A DNA stretch of 64,000 nucleotides. Origin: Saprospirales bacterium. GTDB lineage: Bacteria; Bacteroidota; Bacteroidia; Chitinophagales; Saprospiraceae. Under the pieces are notes generated by a model, which was given only the letters and a program-made list of their open reading frames with translations, ran no database searches and was not told the origin of the DNA. Numbering within the stretch: position 1 is the first letter of the stretch; every line of letters begins with the position of its first letter. The position numbers were made by a program, and so were the translations under genes. Location of the stretch: assembly GCA_016711045.1 (NCBI GenBank), contig JADJTT010000011.1, forward strand, positions 1 to 64,000. The letters are read 5' to 3'. Positions 55,354 through 64,000 of the stretch are shown one piece after another.

Positions 55354-57087
55354 ATGAAACGCTCTTTCATTTTATTGCTATTCCTGGCTACCGCCTTTGC
55401 GGCTTGCCAAAAAGAAACCATAACCGATGACTCATTCCGGAAGGAACTGGATCTGGGCAGGATTACCACCGCTTCTACCTCCGGGCTTGTAGTGGATGAA
55501 TCCAACAATCCCGTTTCCGAGGCAATGGTAACCCTTGGGAACAAAACGGACCTGACCGATGAAAACGGGGTATTCCGGATCGAAAATGCACAGGTTACGG
55601 AGAATCTGGCACAAGTGACCGTCCAAAAAGAGGGCTATTTCTTTGGCTCCAGGTCATTCCAGCCCCGTTATGAGGAAAATCCTTTCATCCGGATCAAACT
55701 GCTGAACAAGACAGTGACCGGGACCATCGAATCGACCAATGGCGGTGAAGTAAAGTTGGGGAATAAAGTGACGGTCAATTTCCAGGCCGATGCGATTGCA
55801 CAATCAAATGGACAAGCTTACTCAGGGACCGTCGAGGTGGCCATGCAGTACCTCGATCCTACCGCCGCCGACCTCGCCCAACGCATGCCGGGAAACTTGC
55901 TCGGATTTTCCGAACAAGACGGAGTGTCGAGCCTCGCTACCTTCGGCATGGTAGCGGTGGAACTAACCGGTGAGCAGGGACAAAAACTCCAATTGGTTTC
56001 GGGCAAACCGGCTACCCTGGAGGTGTCTGTGCCCGCTTCCCTTCAGGGGCAGGCCCCGGCCATCATTCCACTCTGGCATTTCGACGAATCAGTCGGTATC
56101 TGGGTCGAGGAAGGAGAAGCCATTCTGGAGAACGGACGCTATGTGGGCAAAGTCGACCACTTCTCTTTCTGGAATTGCGACGTACCCTTCCCGCTGGTCC
56201 ATATGGAAGGTAGTGTGTTTCTGGATAGCCTGGGCAATCCGGTCGAGGGCTTGTTGGTCCATTTTTCGATAGTGAGCTCTTCCTCGACGGGCTTTGGGTA
56301 TACAGACGAAACCGGTCAATTCCAAGGCTATATTCCCGCCAATGAGGAGCTCCTCCTGGAATTGATCGACAATTGCGGCGCGGTGGTTTATTCCGCAAAT
56401 ATTGGTCCGTTCGCCGCAGATGTCGTGTTGGATCCCATCATTTTGGCCTCCGGTTCCCTGACCTATACCCCGGTGGAGATCAGCGGCGTCCTGGTGGATT
56501 GCGATACCCTGCCGGTTACCAATGGCTACGTGCAGGTGCAGGCCGGACAAAACGTGGCGATCTTTGAGGTAGATCCTGCCACCGGTGAATTTGGAGGCAC
56601 CTTCCAGGCCTGTGATACGAGCGCTTTCACCCTGATCGGGATCGATGAAACCAATCTCCAGCAAAGCGACGAGCTCACCTTTAGCCCCGATCCGGTGGTA
56701 AACACCGGTCCTGTATCGACTTGCGGCATAGAACTGGACGAATATGTCCAAATCACCATGGACGGGGTGGATTACCTGTTTATCAACTATGTATCTCTCG
56801 CTGACACTATTCCCGGCGCCGGTTTCATCCTCATTGCCCAGGGAACCAGCACTTTTGATAAAATGGCTCTGGTCACCTCCGCCAACGGAACGGGCACCTA
56901 CCCTGCCCTGGAGTTCGGTTTTGGTTTTGGAAATTACGCCCAAAACCCGGGTAACATTTCGGTTACCGTGACCGAATTCGGCGCAGCCGTGGGCGATCTG
57001 GTGCGGGGTACTTTTGAAGGGTCTTACACCGATGCACAGGGAAATTCGCACACGACGAGTGGGGAGTTTAAAGCGATTAGGGAGTAG
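55354..57087 (+). CDS. Large carboxypeptidase-regulatory-like domain lipoprotein
   Basis: A 577-residue lipoprotein: signal peptide with lipobox FAAC (C18). A carboxypeptidase-regulatory-like domain (~42-110) contains VVDESNNPVSEAMVTLGN and TDENGVF. The next part (~115-275) includes VTVNFQADAIAQSNG and GVWVEEGEA-like IWVEEGEA, as in FAM171-like domains. A second regulatory-like domain follows (~285-360), and an unassigned C-terminal domain (~370-577). It is probably anchored at the cell surface. No neighbour suggests a pathway. Confidence 0.78.
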   Translation: MKRSFILLLFLATAFAACQKETITDDSFRKELDLGRITTASTSGLVVDESNNPVSEAMVTLGNKTDLTDENGVFRIENAQVTENLAQVTVQKEGYFFGSRSFQPRYEENPFIRIKLLNKTVTGTIESTNGGEVKLGNKVTVNFQADAIAQSNGQAYSGTVEVAMQYLDPTAADLAQRMPGNLLGFSEQDGVSSLATFGMVAVELTGEQGQKLQLVSGKPATLEVSVPASLQGQAPAIIPLWHFDESVGIWVEEGEAILENGRYVGKVDHFSFWNCDVPFPLVHMEGSVFLDSLGNPVEGLLVHFSIVSSSSTGFGYTDETGQFQGYIPANEELLLELIDNCGAVVYSANIGPFAADVVLDPIILASGSLTYTPVEISGVLVDCDTLPVTNGYVQVQAGQNVAIFEVDPATGEFGGTFQACDTSAFTLIGIDETNLQQSDELTFSPDPVVNTGPVSTCGIELDEYVQITMDGVDYLFINYVSLADTIPGAGFILIAQGTSTFDKMALVTSANGTGTYPALEFGFGFGNYAQNPGNISVTVTEFGAAVGDLVRGTFEGSYTDAQGNSHTTSGEFKAIRE

Positions 57088-57105
57088 TAATACGGCAGCG
57101 CCTTT

Positions 57106-57148
57106 AAAAGGCATATCTCCGCGTCTCCGGCGCGGAGATATGCCTTTT
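57106..57148. terminator. Bidirectional hairpin terminator
   Basis: An 18-bp stem (AAAAGGCATATCTCCGCG and complement) with a 7-nt loop, between the convergent lipoprotein gene and the next minus-strand gene. Confidence 0.75.
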
Positions 57149-57164
57149 GGGGTCTAGACAGCCC

Positions 57165-58067
57165 CTACCGCACCAAAAATACCACGCTCTGCGCCAACAA
57201 CTTATACCCGTTGTTCTCATACACCCGGAGCATATACTCGCCAGGGCCGTATCGCGGACTGGCGAAGCGCATCTCGCCGTCCTTGGCGCCGTTGGTGTAC
57301 TTCCATTCGATATACTCGTTGGCATGGTAGGCTTTGGAACCGTAGATCCCAATCCAGTCCTGGTTAAAACCGGGCAGGTTTTTGAAATACACGGCGATCT
57401 CTTCGCCTGCTGCAAATTCGGTCTTCGCCGGGATCAGCTGCGGGCCGGCAGTTGTCTCGGTAGTGGGCTGGGGCGTACTTTGGACCGCGGCTCCCTGCGA
57501 CACGGGCGTCCACTTGTAGGTCATGACCCGCTCGATCCAGTCGTCGGAGCCACCGCAACTGAGGTGAAAGGTCAGGGTCAAATAATTGTTTCGGGAGCCA
57601 TCACTCAAAAAGCCCGGTTGGCTGGGAATAGCCACCACACCGGAAAAATTGGCTACCGGAGCGCCGGACGTGGTCAGCCCGCCCGTTCGTGAAGCCGTAT
57701 GATCCGAGTAGAACCCATGCAGAAGCGTGCCCCGATTCCCCCAGGTTGGTCACCTTGCCCTCGATCCTCAACTGGCTGCCGGGCGCCAACTGCTCAGGAC
57801 CTGTCGACCAGGTCCAGGAGGCCTGCCCCCTGCTCACGATCATTCGCTTTGAAACAGACGAATATTGATTAAATTCCACCACCATGCCCTGGTTTTCGGT
57901 CTTCCCGCTCCACTTTTTGTTGGAGGCCAATTGGGAAAGATCGGGCGTGCGGTCTTTGACGTTATCAAGTTTCCATACGGCCTCCTGGGCCGCCAGTTGC
58001 GCGGTGAAAAATACCAGGGCCACCAGTAGCCCCATGATGCGAAAAAAAGGATCAATCTTTTTTTCAT
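57165..58067 (-). CDS. Exported protein of unknown function, with frame breaks
   Basis: About 300 residues if repaired. The signal peptide would be MKKRLILFF joined to RIMGLLVALVFFTAQLAAQ by one extra T in the T7 run (58042-58048). Alternatively the gene starts at ATG 58035, inside that signal. A second break lies in the G5 run at 57738-57742: one fewer G gives the join TNLGNRGTLLHGFYSD. The C-terminal ~85 residues (from PAKTEFAAGEEIAVYF) look like an Ig-type domain with DWIGIYGSKAYHA. I do not recognise the family. Confidence 0.6.
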
Positions 58068-58179
58068 AGTCCAGGTAATTTTCACGAAAAATGGGGTATT
58101 CGGCAGGAGAAAAACAATGATATTTCTCAAGGTGGCGATAGCATTCTGCCGAAAAACCGTTGTTTTATAAGGTGGTTTC

Positions 58180-59640
58180 CTAATAAACCACCGTCTGAAT
58201 CCCATGCGGCAAAATCGTCTCCTCCACCGCCATGACGCCGACATATAATTTATAGGTGACGGGCGCGTCCGTCCGGTTCATTACCACCGTAACCATTTTG
58301 CCGTCTTCATTGAGAAAAGAGGTGCTGAGCAATTGGCTTCGGCTTGTGACGGTACTCACCCTTTTTGCATTGGGCCGGATAAATTTGGAGAAATGGCCTA
58401 TGTAATAATAGGACGGCGTGAAGATCAACTCCCCGGTCTGCGTATCGGCATGGACGGGTGCAAAACAGAAATTTTGGACGTGATTGGGACCGCCTGTTTC
58501 GTCCAGCAACACATTCCAATCCGTCCAGGCGACCGTACCCATATTGAAGTCATTGATCATCGATTGGCCATAACGCTCGGCATTGGGCCAGAACTGATAT
58601 CTTTCAGGGTTGAAACTGTCTGCGCATCCTTCCGTGAAGATTAATTTTTTGGAGGGATAGGACTCCTGGACATTGCCCACGTTCACAAACATTTGCTCCC
58701 CGCCAGTCCACGATTCATACCAGTGAAATCCGACACCCCAGACATACTTTTCGGCTTCCGGGTCCTCTAAGATGGTATTCACCCGGTGGTTGATCAAATC
58801 CCGGTTGTGATCCCAGATAATTATTTTCTTATCTGCCAGCCCCTCCTGCTCCATCGTAGGGCCCAGGTAGTTTTTGAGAAAATCCCGTTCTTCTTCCGCT
58901 GTGTAAATACAAGACTCCCACCGTTGCGTAGCCATGGGCTCATTTTGAACGGTGATCCCCCAGATGGGAATGCCCTCGCTTTCATAAGCCTTGATGAATT
59001 TGGCGTAGTAAAGGGCCCAGGACTCATAATACTCTGGCAATAGCTTACCGCCGTGCAACATGTCATTATTGTCTTTCATAAAGGCGGGAGGGCTCCAAGG
59101 ACTGGCATATAACGGGAGTTTTCCGCCCGCTTCCGCCATGGCTTTCTTAATGAGCGGGATTCGATAGGCCTGGTCGTGTTCGACTGAAAATGTGCCTAAC
59201 GCTTTATCGGCATCCGACACATACGTATAGCTGCCGCTGCTAAAATCACAACTATGGATATTGGTCCGCGCCAGGGAATAGCCGATTCCATCTTCCGGAT
59301 CGTAATAAGCCTTTAAAAATGCGGCTTGTTTGTCTTCGGGTAAGGTGGCAAATACTTCTGCAGCCGCATCGGTTATCGCACCGCCAATACCGATAAAGGT
59401 CTGAAAGGTCTTATTGGGATTGACGAAAATGGCTACTTCCGTCTCCAGGGGTTGCCCGGTTGGCTCAAATGCCTTTTTACTTGTCCGGGTAAGCCTCAGA
59501 TCTGTGCTATCTGCGGTGGTAAAGACCAGGGCTTCTTTTCCTTCCACTGAAAATTCAGTTGCAGTGACCAACTCTTCATGTTGGGGAGAACATCCCATTA
59601 ATAATAAACCTAAAAATGGGATCGTGAAATACCTCTTCAT
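58180..59640 (-). CDS. GH30 family glycoside hydrolase, lipoprotein
   Basis: A 486-residue lipoprotein enzyme: signal peptide ending LLLMGC. The (beta/alpha)8 barrel of family 30 follows, with the acid/base glutamate in TVQNEPMA (about residue 231) and the nucleophile in IFTEGCAD (about residue 335). GIGGAITDAAAEVF and SYSLARTNIHSCDFS-like segments are typical of glucosylceramidase-like GH30. The C-terminal beta domain (~415-486) ends the protein. It would release glucose or related sugars at the surface. The start is placed at the lipoprotein signal rather than at 59745. Confidence 0.92.
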   Translation of the reverse strand: MKRYFTIPFLGLLLMGCSPQHEELVTATEFSVEGKEALVFTTADSTDLRLTRTSKKAFEPTGQPLETEVAIFVNPNKTFQTFIGIGGAITDAAAEVFATLPEDKQAAFLKAYYDPEDGIGYSLARTNIHSCDFSSGSYTYVSDADKALGTFSVEHDQAYRIPLIKKAMAEAGGKLPLYASPWSPPAFMKDNNDMLHGGKLLPEYYESWALYYAKFIKAYESEGIPIWGITVQNEPMATQRWESCIYTAEEERDFLKNYLGPTMEQEGLADKKIIIWDHNRDLINHRVNTILEDPEAEKYVWGVGFHWYESWTGGEQMFVNVGNVQESYPSKKLIFTEGCADSFNPERYQFWPNAERYGQSMINDFNMGTVAWTDWNVLLDETGGPNHVQNFCFAPVHADTQTGELIFTPSYYYIGHFSKFIRPNAKRVSTVTSRSQLLSTSFLNEDGKMVTVVMNRTDAPVTYKLYVGVMAVEETILPHGIQTVVY

Positions 59641-60683
59641 AATGGTAAATTTTTGTGTGGTAAGGCCTCCACACAAAGTAGCGATCTGGATGATTTTTAG
59701 GGTCGCTATTAGGCCATTGTCCAGAAAATGTCCAAGGGTATTCAACTATTTTTTGGTACTGCCCCTAACAAATGCCATGAAATGCCCGGATAAAGCCGGC
59801 AAACAAAAGGTTTCATAAAATGGATTAAGTGAAGGAGAATGAATTCTGCTTAAAAATCGGTACATTACAGGGATTCATTTTAGCACAGGACTAGAATGAT
59901 CAGACTTGAGAATACATCCATGATTCGCCTTACGGGCAATCGAGCGATGCAGCTTTTAGCTAATTCTTGGCTCACGTCTCCTCCGTTAGACGAAGGAGGC
60001 CTGTTTTACTTACTATGCTCATCATCTACCAACTTCCGATCTTTGACTTCCGGCGGTTCAAGCCCGAACCTCATTTTTTGAAAGTTCCGCTATGGCCGGC
60101 CCCCGATGCAAACGAATTTGTCAGAGGCATTGGCGATGTGGTCATCCGAAATTGAACACTTCGTAGACACTACGATCAGATCAATCCGGGGGAACGAATC
60201 GTCTTGCAGGAAAAACTGACAGAGGATATCGACATTCGAAGGACGATCTACCAGAAACGCGATGATCAGTGTGGTGCTCAATTCCTGTTTTTCCGAAACA
60301 CAGGCCATTGCCATTGCCCGGCACGTCCCTTATGTGGTCGGTATGACCAGCGCGATCAGTACCAAAGCCGCCATCCAGTTTTCCGCCGGTTTTTATGGCG
60401 CTATTGCAAGTGGGGAAGAGATCCCTCGAGCTTTTGAATTGGGGGAAAACCTCCTCAATTTGAATAACCTGCCCGACCGGGCGGCGCCCCGCTTGATTGG
60501 TAAGGATTAGCATATAGCCAACCAACTTGCCCATGTGTGAATTATATAACTTTCTTCAAGAATTGTGTAACGATCCAGCCTTCCTTTGCCCGTATCTTCA
60601 CCTTAATCTGTCGCACCGCAATGGAAAAATATTCAAACCCCAAGCGGTTTTTTCTTCAATATCACTATTAAAAATTCAACGAA
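59641..60683. other. Gene-poor stretch with decayed sequence
   Basis: About 1 kb without an intact gene. It holds a short plus-strand frame at 60015-60155 that starts MLIIYQLPIFDFRRF and looks like the N-terminus of a larger protein, then a CHAT-domain relic at 60262-60510. The rest shows no clear RNA or repeat. Confidence 0.5.
60262..60510 (+). pseudogene. CHAT-domain C-terminal relic
   Basis: An 82-codon frame that matches the C-terminal part of CHAT (caspase-like) domains: VVLNSCFSETQA with the catalytic cysteine, VPYVVGMTSAIS, and AAIQFSAGFYGAIASGEEIPRAFELG. The upstream half with the catalytic histidine is absent. CHAT proteases often act in defence or signalling, so this may be the end of a lost gene. 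Confidence 0.55.
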
Positions 60684-60866
60684 ATGAGCAAGGACAAAGG
60701 AAGCAAAAACCATAAAAAAGCACCAGCCGATAAAACTTCCGGCAAAGCTAAAGCCGTATCTGCCTACAAGGCTGAAAGTAAAAGCGGATACGGTGAACCC
60801 TCCCTTAATGTGTTTGTACCAAAGCCGGATTCCAAGCCGGGCAAGGGCAAAAAGAAGGGTGCCTGA
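60684..60866 (+). CDS. Small Lys-rich basic protein
   Basis: A 60-residue protein rich in Lys, Ser and Gly (MSKDKGSKNHKKAPADKTSG start). No signal peptide, helix or known domain is visible. Similar short basic proteins occur in Bacteroidota, and the position 44 bases before the SPFH gene fits a real small gene. Function unknown; nucleic-acid binding is possible from charge only. Confidence 0.6.
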   Translation: MSKDKGSKNHKKAPADKTSGKAKAVSAYKAESKSGYGEPSLNVFVPKPDSKPGKGKKKGA

Positions 60867-60909
60867 TATTTGGATTAATAGTTAAACATACGATTCACAC
60901 CAAAAGAAG

Positions 60910-61764
60910 ATGACCTATTTATATGTGATCATTCCCGTGGTCTTGTTTTTTCTCTCGGGAATCAAAATTGTACGGCCTACCCAGCGAGCGTTGATAGAGC
61001 GGCTTGGAAAGTACAGTAACTTTGCCAATCCCGGATTCCATTGGATCATTCCGGGCATCGACCGGCTTTTCATGGTCAATGTGACCGAACAGATGGTGGA
61101 TGCAGAGCCACAGGAAATTATTACCAACGACAACCTGAATGCAAGGGTCGACGCCCAGGTCTACTTTCGGGTAAAGTCCGATGAGGAAAGCGTGAAAGGA
61201 TCGATCTACAATGTAAATAATTACCAATACCAGATCGTGAACCTGGCGCGTACTACCTTACGTAACATAATCGGCACCCTTACCCTGAAATCGGCCAATA
61301 GCGAGCGGGGGAAAATCAACGCAGACCTCTATAAAACCCTCCATAATGAAACCCAAAGCTGGGGGATTGAGATCGTGCGCACCGAGTTGAAAGAAATCGA
61401 CCCGCCGAAAGATGTGCAGGAAACCATGAACAAGGTGGTAAAAGCGGAAAATGAAAAGATAGCGGCCATCGATTCAGCTACCGCTGCAGAAACGGTTGCC
61501 GATGGGATCAAACGTGCCAAGATTAAAGAAGCGGAAGGTTATAAGCAATCAAAAATATTGCACGCTGAAGGTGAAGCCGAAGCCATCAAACTGGTAAACG
61601 AGGCAGCCGATAAATACTTTATTGGCAATGCCCAATTGTTGCGGAAGTTAGAGGCGCTCGAAGCATCCCTCGGAAATAATGCCAAAATTGTGATCCCCAC
61701 AGGAACCGAATTGGTAAACATTATCGGAGAGATGGCCGGAATAGTTCCATTAAAAAGACCCTAA
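60910..61764 (+). CDS. SPFH/band 7 (stomatin/prohibitin-like) protein
   Basis: A 284-residue slipin-type protein: an N-terminal membrane hairpin (TYLYVIIPVVLFFLSGIKIV), RPTQRALIERLGKY and the SPFH domain (~20-180), then an Ala/Glu-rich coiled coil (~180-245, with KAENEKIAAIDSATAAETVAD). Such proteins form membrane microdomain scaffolds. A terminator lies 37 bases after the stop. Confidence 0.93.
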   Translation: MTYLYVIIPVVLFFLSGIKIVRPTQRALIERLGKYSNFANPGFHWIIPGIDRLFMVNVTEQMVDAEPQEIITNDNLNARVDAQVYFRVKSDEESVKGSIYNVNNYQYQIVNLARTTLRNIIGTLTLKSANSERGKINADLYKTLHNETQSWGIEIVRTELKEIDPPKDVQETMNKVVKAENEKIAAIDSATAAETVADGIKRAKIKEAEGYKQSKILHAEGEAEAIKLVNEAADKYFIGNAQLLRKLEALEASLGNNAKIVIPTGTELVNIIGEMAGIVPLKRP

Positions 61765-61800
61765 AAACGACACTTAGCATACAGAATGTTTAAATTTGGA

Positions 61801-61840
61801 AGAGGGCTGCAACGAAAGTTGTAGCCCTCTTCTTTTTATT
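61801..61840. terminator. Strong rho-independent terminator
   Basis: A stem of AGAGGGCTGCAAC with complement GTTGTAGCCCTCT (one G-T pair), a GAAA tetraloop, then TCTTTTTATT. It serves the SPFH gene and also overlaps the 3' end of the convergent lipoprotein gene. Confidence 0.88.
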
Positions 61841-62267
61841 GCCCTGCTGGAGTATCCAACGAAGCCCCAACCGGAATGTCGCACCGGTGGTTAGGCTGGC
61901 CATGCGGCGGGTTCGGGTTGCTCACATTCGTGGCAGCCGGCGCTTGCTGCGCATTTGCAGGAGGCGCCTGGTTTTGGAACACCGGGCTGGTCGAACTACC
62001 CGTCGGTTGCGGAGGAGTGTCGAGAGAAGCACCCACTGGAATATCACAGCGGTGATTCGGTTGACCATGCGGGGGGTTCGGGTTGCTCACTGTCGTAGCA
62101 GCCGGCGCCTGTGGCGTTTCCAGCGCTTGAGGGGTAATCCCTTGTGTGCTTGTTTCTGGTGTTTCGGAGGTAGCAGCCGCATCGTTCTTACAGGAAGCGA
62201 AGCTCAGTCCAACCAGGAAGATGAAGGTTAACATACGTAATGTCATAGAGGAATAATTTTTTTTCAA
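61836..62267 (-). CDS. Small lipoprotein with two HRCDIPVGA repeats
   Basis: A 143-residue lipoprotein with lipobox FASC (C26), a Thr/Pro/Ala-rich linker, and two copies of a 24-residue motif, NPNPPHGQPNHRCDIPVGAS, separated by about 45 residues. The motif has a conserved Cys, His and Pro pattern and looks like a short binding site. I have no function for it. The start is MKKNYSSMTL or the internal ATG 21 bases later; both keep the signal peptide. Confidence 0.75.
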   Translation of the reverse strand: MKKNYSSMTLRMLTFIFLVGLSFASCKNDAAATSETPETSTQGITPQALETPQAPAATTVSNPNPPHGQPNHRCDIPVGASLDTPPQPTGSSTSPVFQNQAPPANAQQAPAATNVSNPNPPHGQPNHRCDIPVGASLDTPAGQ

Positions 62268-62383
62268 AGGTACAAGAAATTTGACAGGAGTCGCAAGGTG
62301 GGGTATCCGCTAAGGAAAATGGATATAGCCTAATAAGATACAAAAAAAAATCGGTACTTTTCCCCATGACAGTTTAACACCAG

Positions 62384-64000
62384 ATGGCGGGACCCAAAAA
62401 ATTTGGCACGTTTGCAGGCGTATTTACCCCTTCCCTCCTGACGATCCTCGGGGTGATCATGTATATGCGGATGGGATGGGTAGTGGGCAATGCCGGGCTC
62501 ATCGGCACCCTGGTCATCATTCTGGTGGCGCACGTGATCTCTTTCAGTACCGGGCTCAGCGTTTCTTCCATTGCGACCGACAAAAAAGTGGGCGCGGGGG
62601 GAATATACTACGTGTTGTCCCGAAGCATGGGACTGCCCATTGGGGGCGCTATCGGACTCACCCTGTTCGTGGGCACGGCCCTGAGCATCGCTCTTTATCT
62701 GGTGGGTTTTGCCGAAAGTTTCAACGCTTATTTAGGACTGGAAACGACGATCAACGGGTTTCGGGTCACAGGTTCTGCGGCCTTGCTGGGACTGATGATC
62801 CTCGCAATGATCAGCACCTCGGTAGCGCTGAAAACCCAGTTTTTCATCATGTCCGCTATCGGGCTTTCACTGATCTCCATTGCGTTGGGTACCCGGGAGA
62901 TGGCGCCGGCGAGTATCCCTTTCTTTGGCGGGGAAGGCAGCGCTGATATGATGACGGTATTTGCCATCTTTTTCCCGGCTGTGACCGGGTTTACCGCGGG
63001 CATCGCGATGAGCGGCGACCTGCGGGATCCAAAACGGTCTATTCCGGCAGGAACGATCTCCGCCATCGTGATGGGATTTCTTATTTATGTGGGACTGGCT
63101 ATTTTTATTGCCTTTTCCATCGATCCTGCCACCTTGAAATCGGATAATAACATCCTCCTCAAGCTCGCCTTATTTGCGCCGGCTGTCGTAGCAGGCGTGT
63201 GGGGCGCTACCCTCTCTTCCGCATTGGGGGGCATCCTTGGCGGACCCCGTATTTTACAGGCCATGTCGGTCGATCAAATCACGCCCAAACTATTCGGAAA
63301 GGGAAAGGGAAAAGACAATGAGCCCTGGAACGCGCTTTTTCTCTGCCTGCTCATCGCCGAGGCCGGCATCCTGATCGGTGAACTCGACGTGATCGCCCGG
63401 GTGGTGTCCATGTTTTACCTGACGGCCTACGGATTTATCAATTTGTCTTTTTTTCTGGAAAGCTGGGCCAGCTCCGACTTCAACCCCACGTTCCGCATCA
63501 GCAAGTGGATCGGGCTGGTAGGCTTTGTGGCTACATTCATCGTGATGTTCCAGCTCGACATGTTCGCCATGTTCATCGCTTTTGTGATCATCACGCTGGT
63601 TTACCTGTGGCTCATCCGCAAAGAACTCTCCCTGGGTACAGGCGACATCTGGAACAGCGTGTGGACCTCCGTCGTGAAGACAGGCCTGCAGCGCATGGAT
63701 GTCAGCGAGGAGCACAAGCGCAACTGGAAACCCAACATCCTTCTGTTCAGCGGCGGTACCCAACAACGTCCGCACCTGCTGGAATTTGCCGACTCGATGA
63801 CGGGAAAGGTGGGCATCGCCACCAACTTCGACCTCATCGAAAATACGGAAGCGCAGGTCCTTTTCCCCAAGCACCAACAAGCGGTAACCGATCAGGAGTT
63901 GCGCAAATATGGCATGTTTGGACGGCGGTTGGAGGTGCAAAATGTATTTAAAGGCATCGAAACCATCGCCACTACCTTCGGCTTCTCCGGCATCGACCCC
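62384..64000 (+). CDS. SLC12-type amino acid/cation-chloride cotransporter, 3' partial
   Basis: 539 codons in the window; the end lies outside. The N-terminal part has about 12 membrane segments of the APC superfamily (MAGPKKFGTFAGVFTPSLLT start, GAGGIYYVLSRSMG, FFPAVTGFTAGIAMSGDL, GPRILQAMSVDQ). The cytoplasmic C-terminal part, from ~KPNILLFSGGTQQRP, matches the SLC12 C-terminal domain. It would carry cations with chloride or amino acids. The ATG at 62384 is preferred as the family begins close to GTFAGVFTPSLL. Confidence 0.88.
   Translation, partial: MAGPKKFGTFAGVFTPSLLTILGVIMYMRMGWVVGNAGLIGTLVIILVAHVISFSTGLSVSSIATDKKVGAGGIYYVLSRSMGLPIGGAIGLTLFVGTALSIALYLVGFAESFNAYLGLETTINGFRVTGSAALLGLMILAMISTSVALKTQFFIMSAIGLSLISIALGTREMAPASIPFFGGEGSADMMTVFAIFFPAVTGFTAGIAMSGDLRDPKRSIPAGTISAIVMGFLIYVGLAIFIAFSIDPATLKSDNNILLKLALFAPAVVAGVWGATLSSALGGILGGPRILQAMSVDQITPKLFGKGKGKDNEPWNALFLCLLIAEAGILIGELDVIARVVSMFYLTAYGFINLSFFLESWASSDFNPTFRISKWIGLVGFVATFIVMFQLDMFAMFIAFVIITLVYLWLIRKELSLGTGDIWNSVWTSVVKTGLQRMDVSEEHKRNWKPNILLFSGGTQQRPHLLEFADSMTGKVGIATNFDLIENTEAQVLFPKHQQAVTDQELRKYGMFGRRLEVQNVFKGIETIATTFGFSGIDP

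Overview
The window looks like a chromosomal contig of a Bacteroidota bacterium, probably of the Saprospiria type. I infer this from several things. Secreted proteins end in type IX secretion (T9SS) sorting domains, both type A and the gliding-associated type B. Several genes have TAnnTTTG promoter boxes. The individual genes (RsmE next to a DUF4159 protein, a YbiT-like ABC-F protein, a FucP-type symporter, small PspC, T9SS adhesins) fit the same group. I find no insertion sequence, prophage or CRISPR array. Coverage is a mix of housekeeping genes, cell-envelope genes and one small accessory region.

Layout. At 0-2 kb is a frameshifted eukaryote-like phospholipase D, then tRNA-Glu. At 2.4-4.7 kb are the glycolytic genes gap and pgk. 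At 4.9-8.1 kb is a minus-strand nucleotide-sugar operon (aminotransferase, UDP-glucuronate decarboxylase-like enzyme, dTDP-glucose dehydratase). At 8.2-11.3 kb are a small outer-membrane-type protein, Kdo transferase and a heptose-kinase-like protein; with the sugar operon these point to LPS or exopolysaccharide synthesis. At 11.4-15.4 kb are two tandem T9SS paralogues. At 15.5-24.7 kb is one 3055-residue surface protein with 6 SprB-type repeats and 24 further ~83-residue repeats. At 25-32.8 kb are valS, lysA, an ECF sigma factor with a putative membrane anti-sigma partner, an acyltransferase-like protein, and an exported pyrophosphatase homologue whose catalytic residues look lost. At 33-39.2 kb are an OmpA lipoprotein, a structured leader with a small membrane protein, PspC, DUF4159, rsmE, rseP and hscB.

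From tRNA-Leu (39.4 kb) to about 45.5 kb the content becomes accessory: an RloA/RloB (AbiL-type) anti-phage pair, a decayed secreted esterase, a GNAT-like plus HigA-like pair that resembles an unusual toxin-antitoxin module with two tandem operators, and an alkaline phosphatase broken by a poly-G tract. At 45.5-64 kb are a GNAT enzyme, a DUF819 transporter, an FG-GAP T9SS protein, a transglutaminase-like protein, a FucP-type symporter beside a nucleotidyltransferase-GHMP kinase fusion, an ABC-F ATPase, a large lipoprotein, a GH30 glycosidase, a gene-poor stretch with a CHAT-domain relic, an SPFH protein, a small repeat lipoprotein, and the start of an SLC12-type transporter that runs off the end.

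Two overall features matter to a reader. First, at least six reading-frame breaks are each repaired by one base, mostly in a homopolymer, and one lies in rseP. With the poly-G tract this suggests base-level sequence errors, so the broken genes may be intact in the organism. Second, nearly every intergenic gap holds its own self-complementary repeat; these probably act as terminators or are small mobile repeats.
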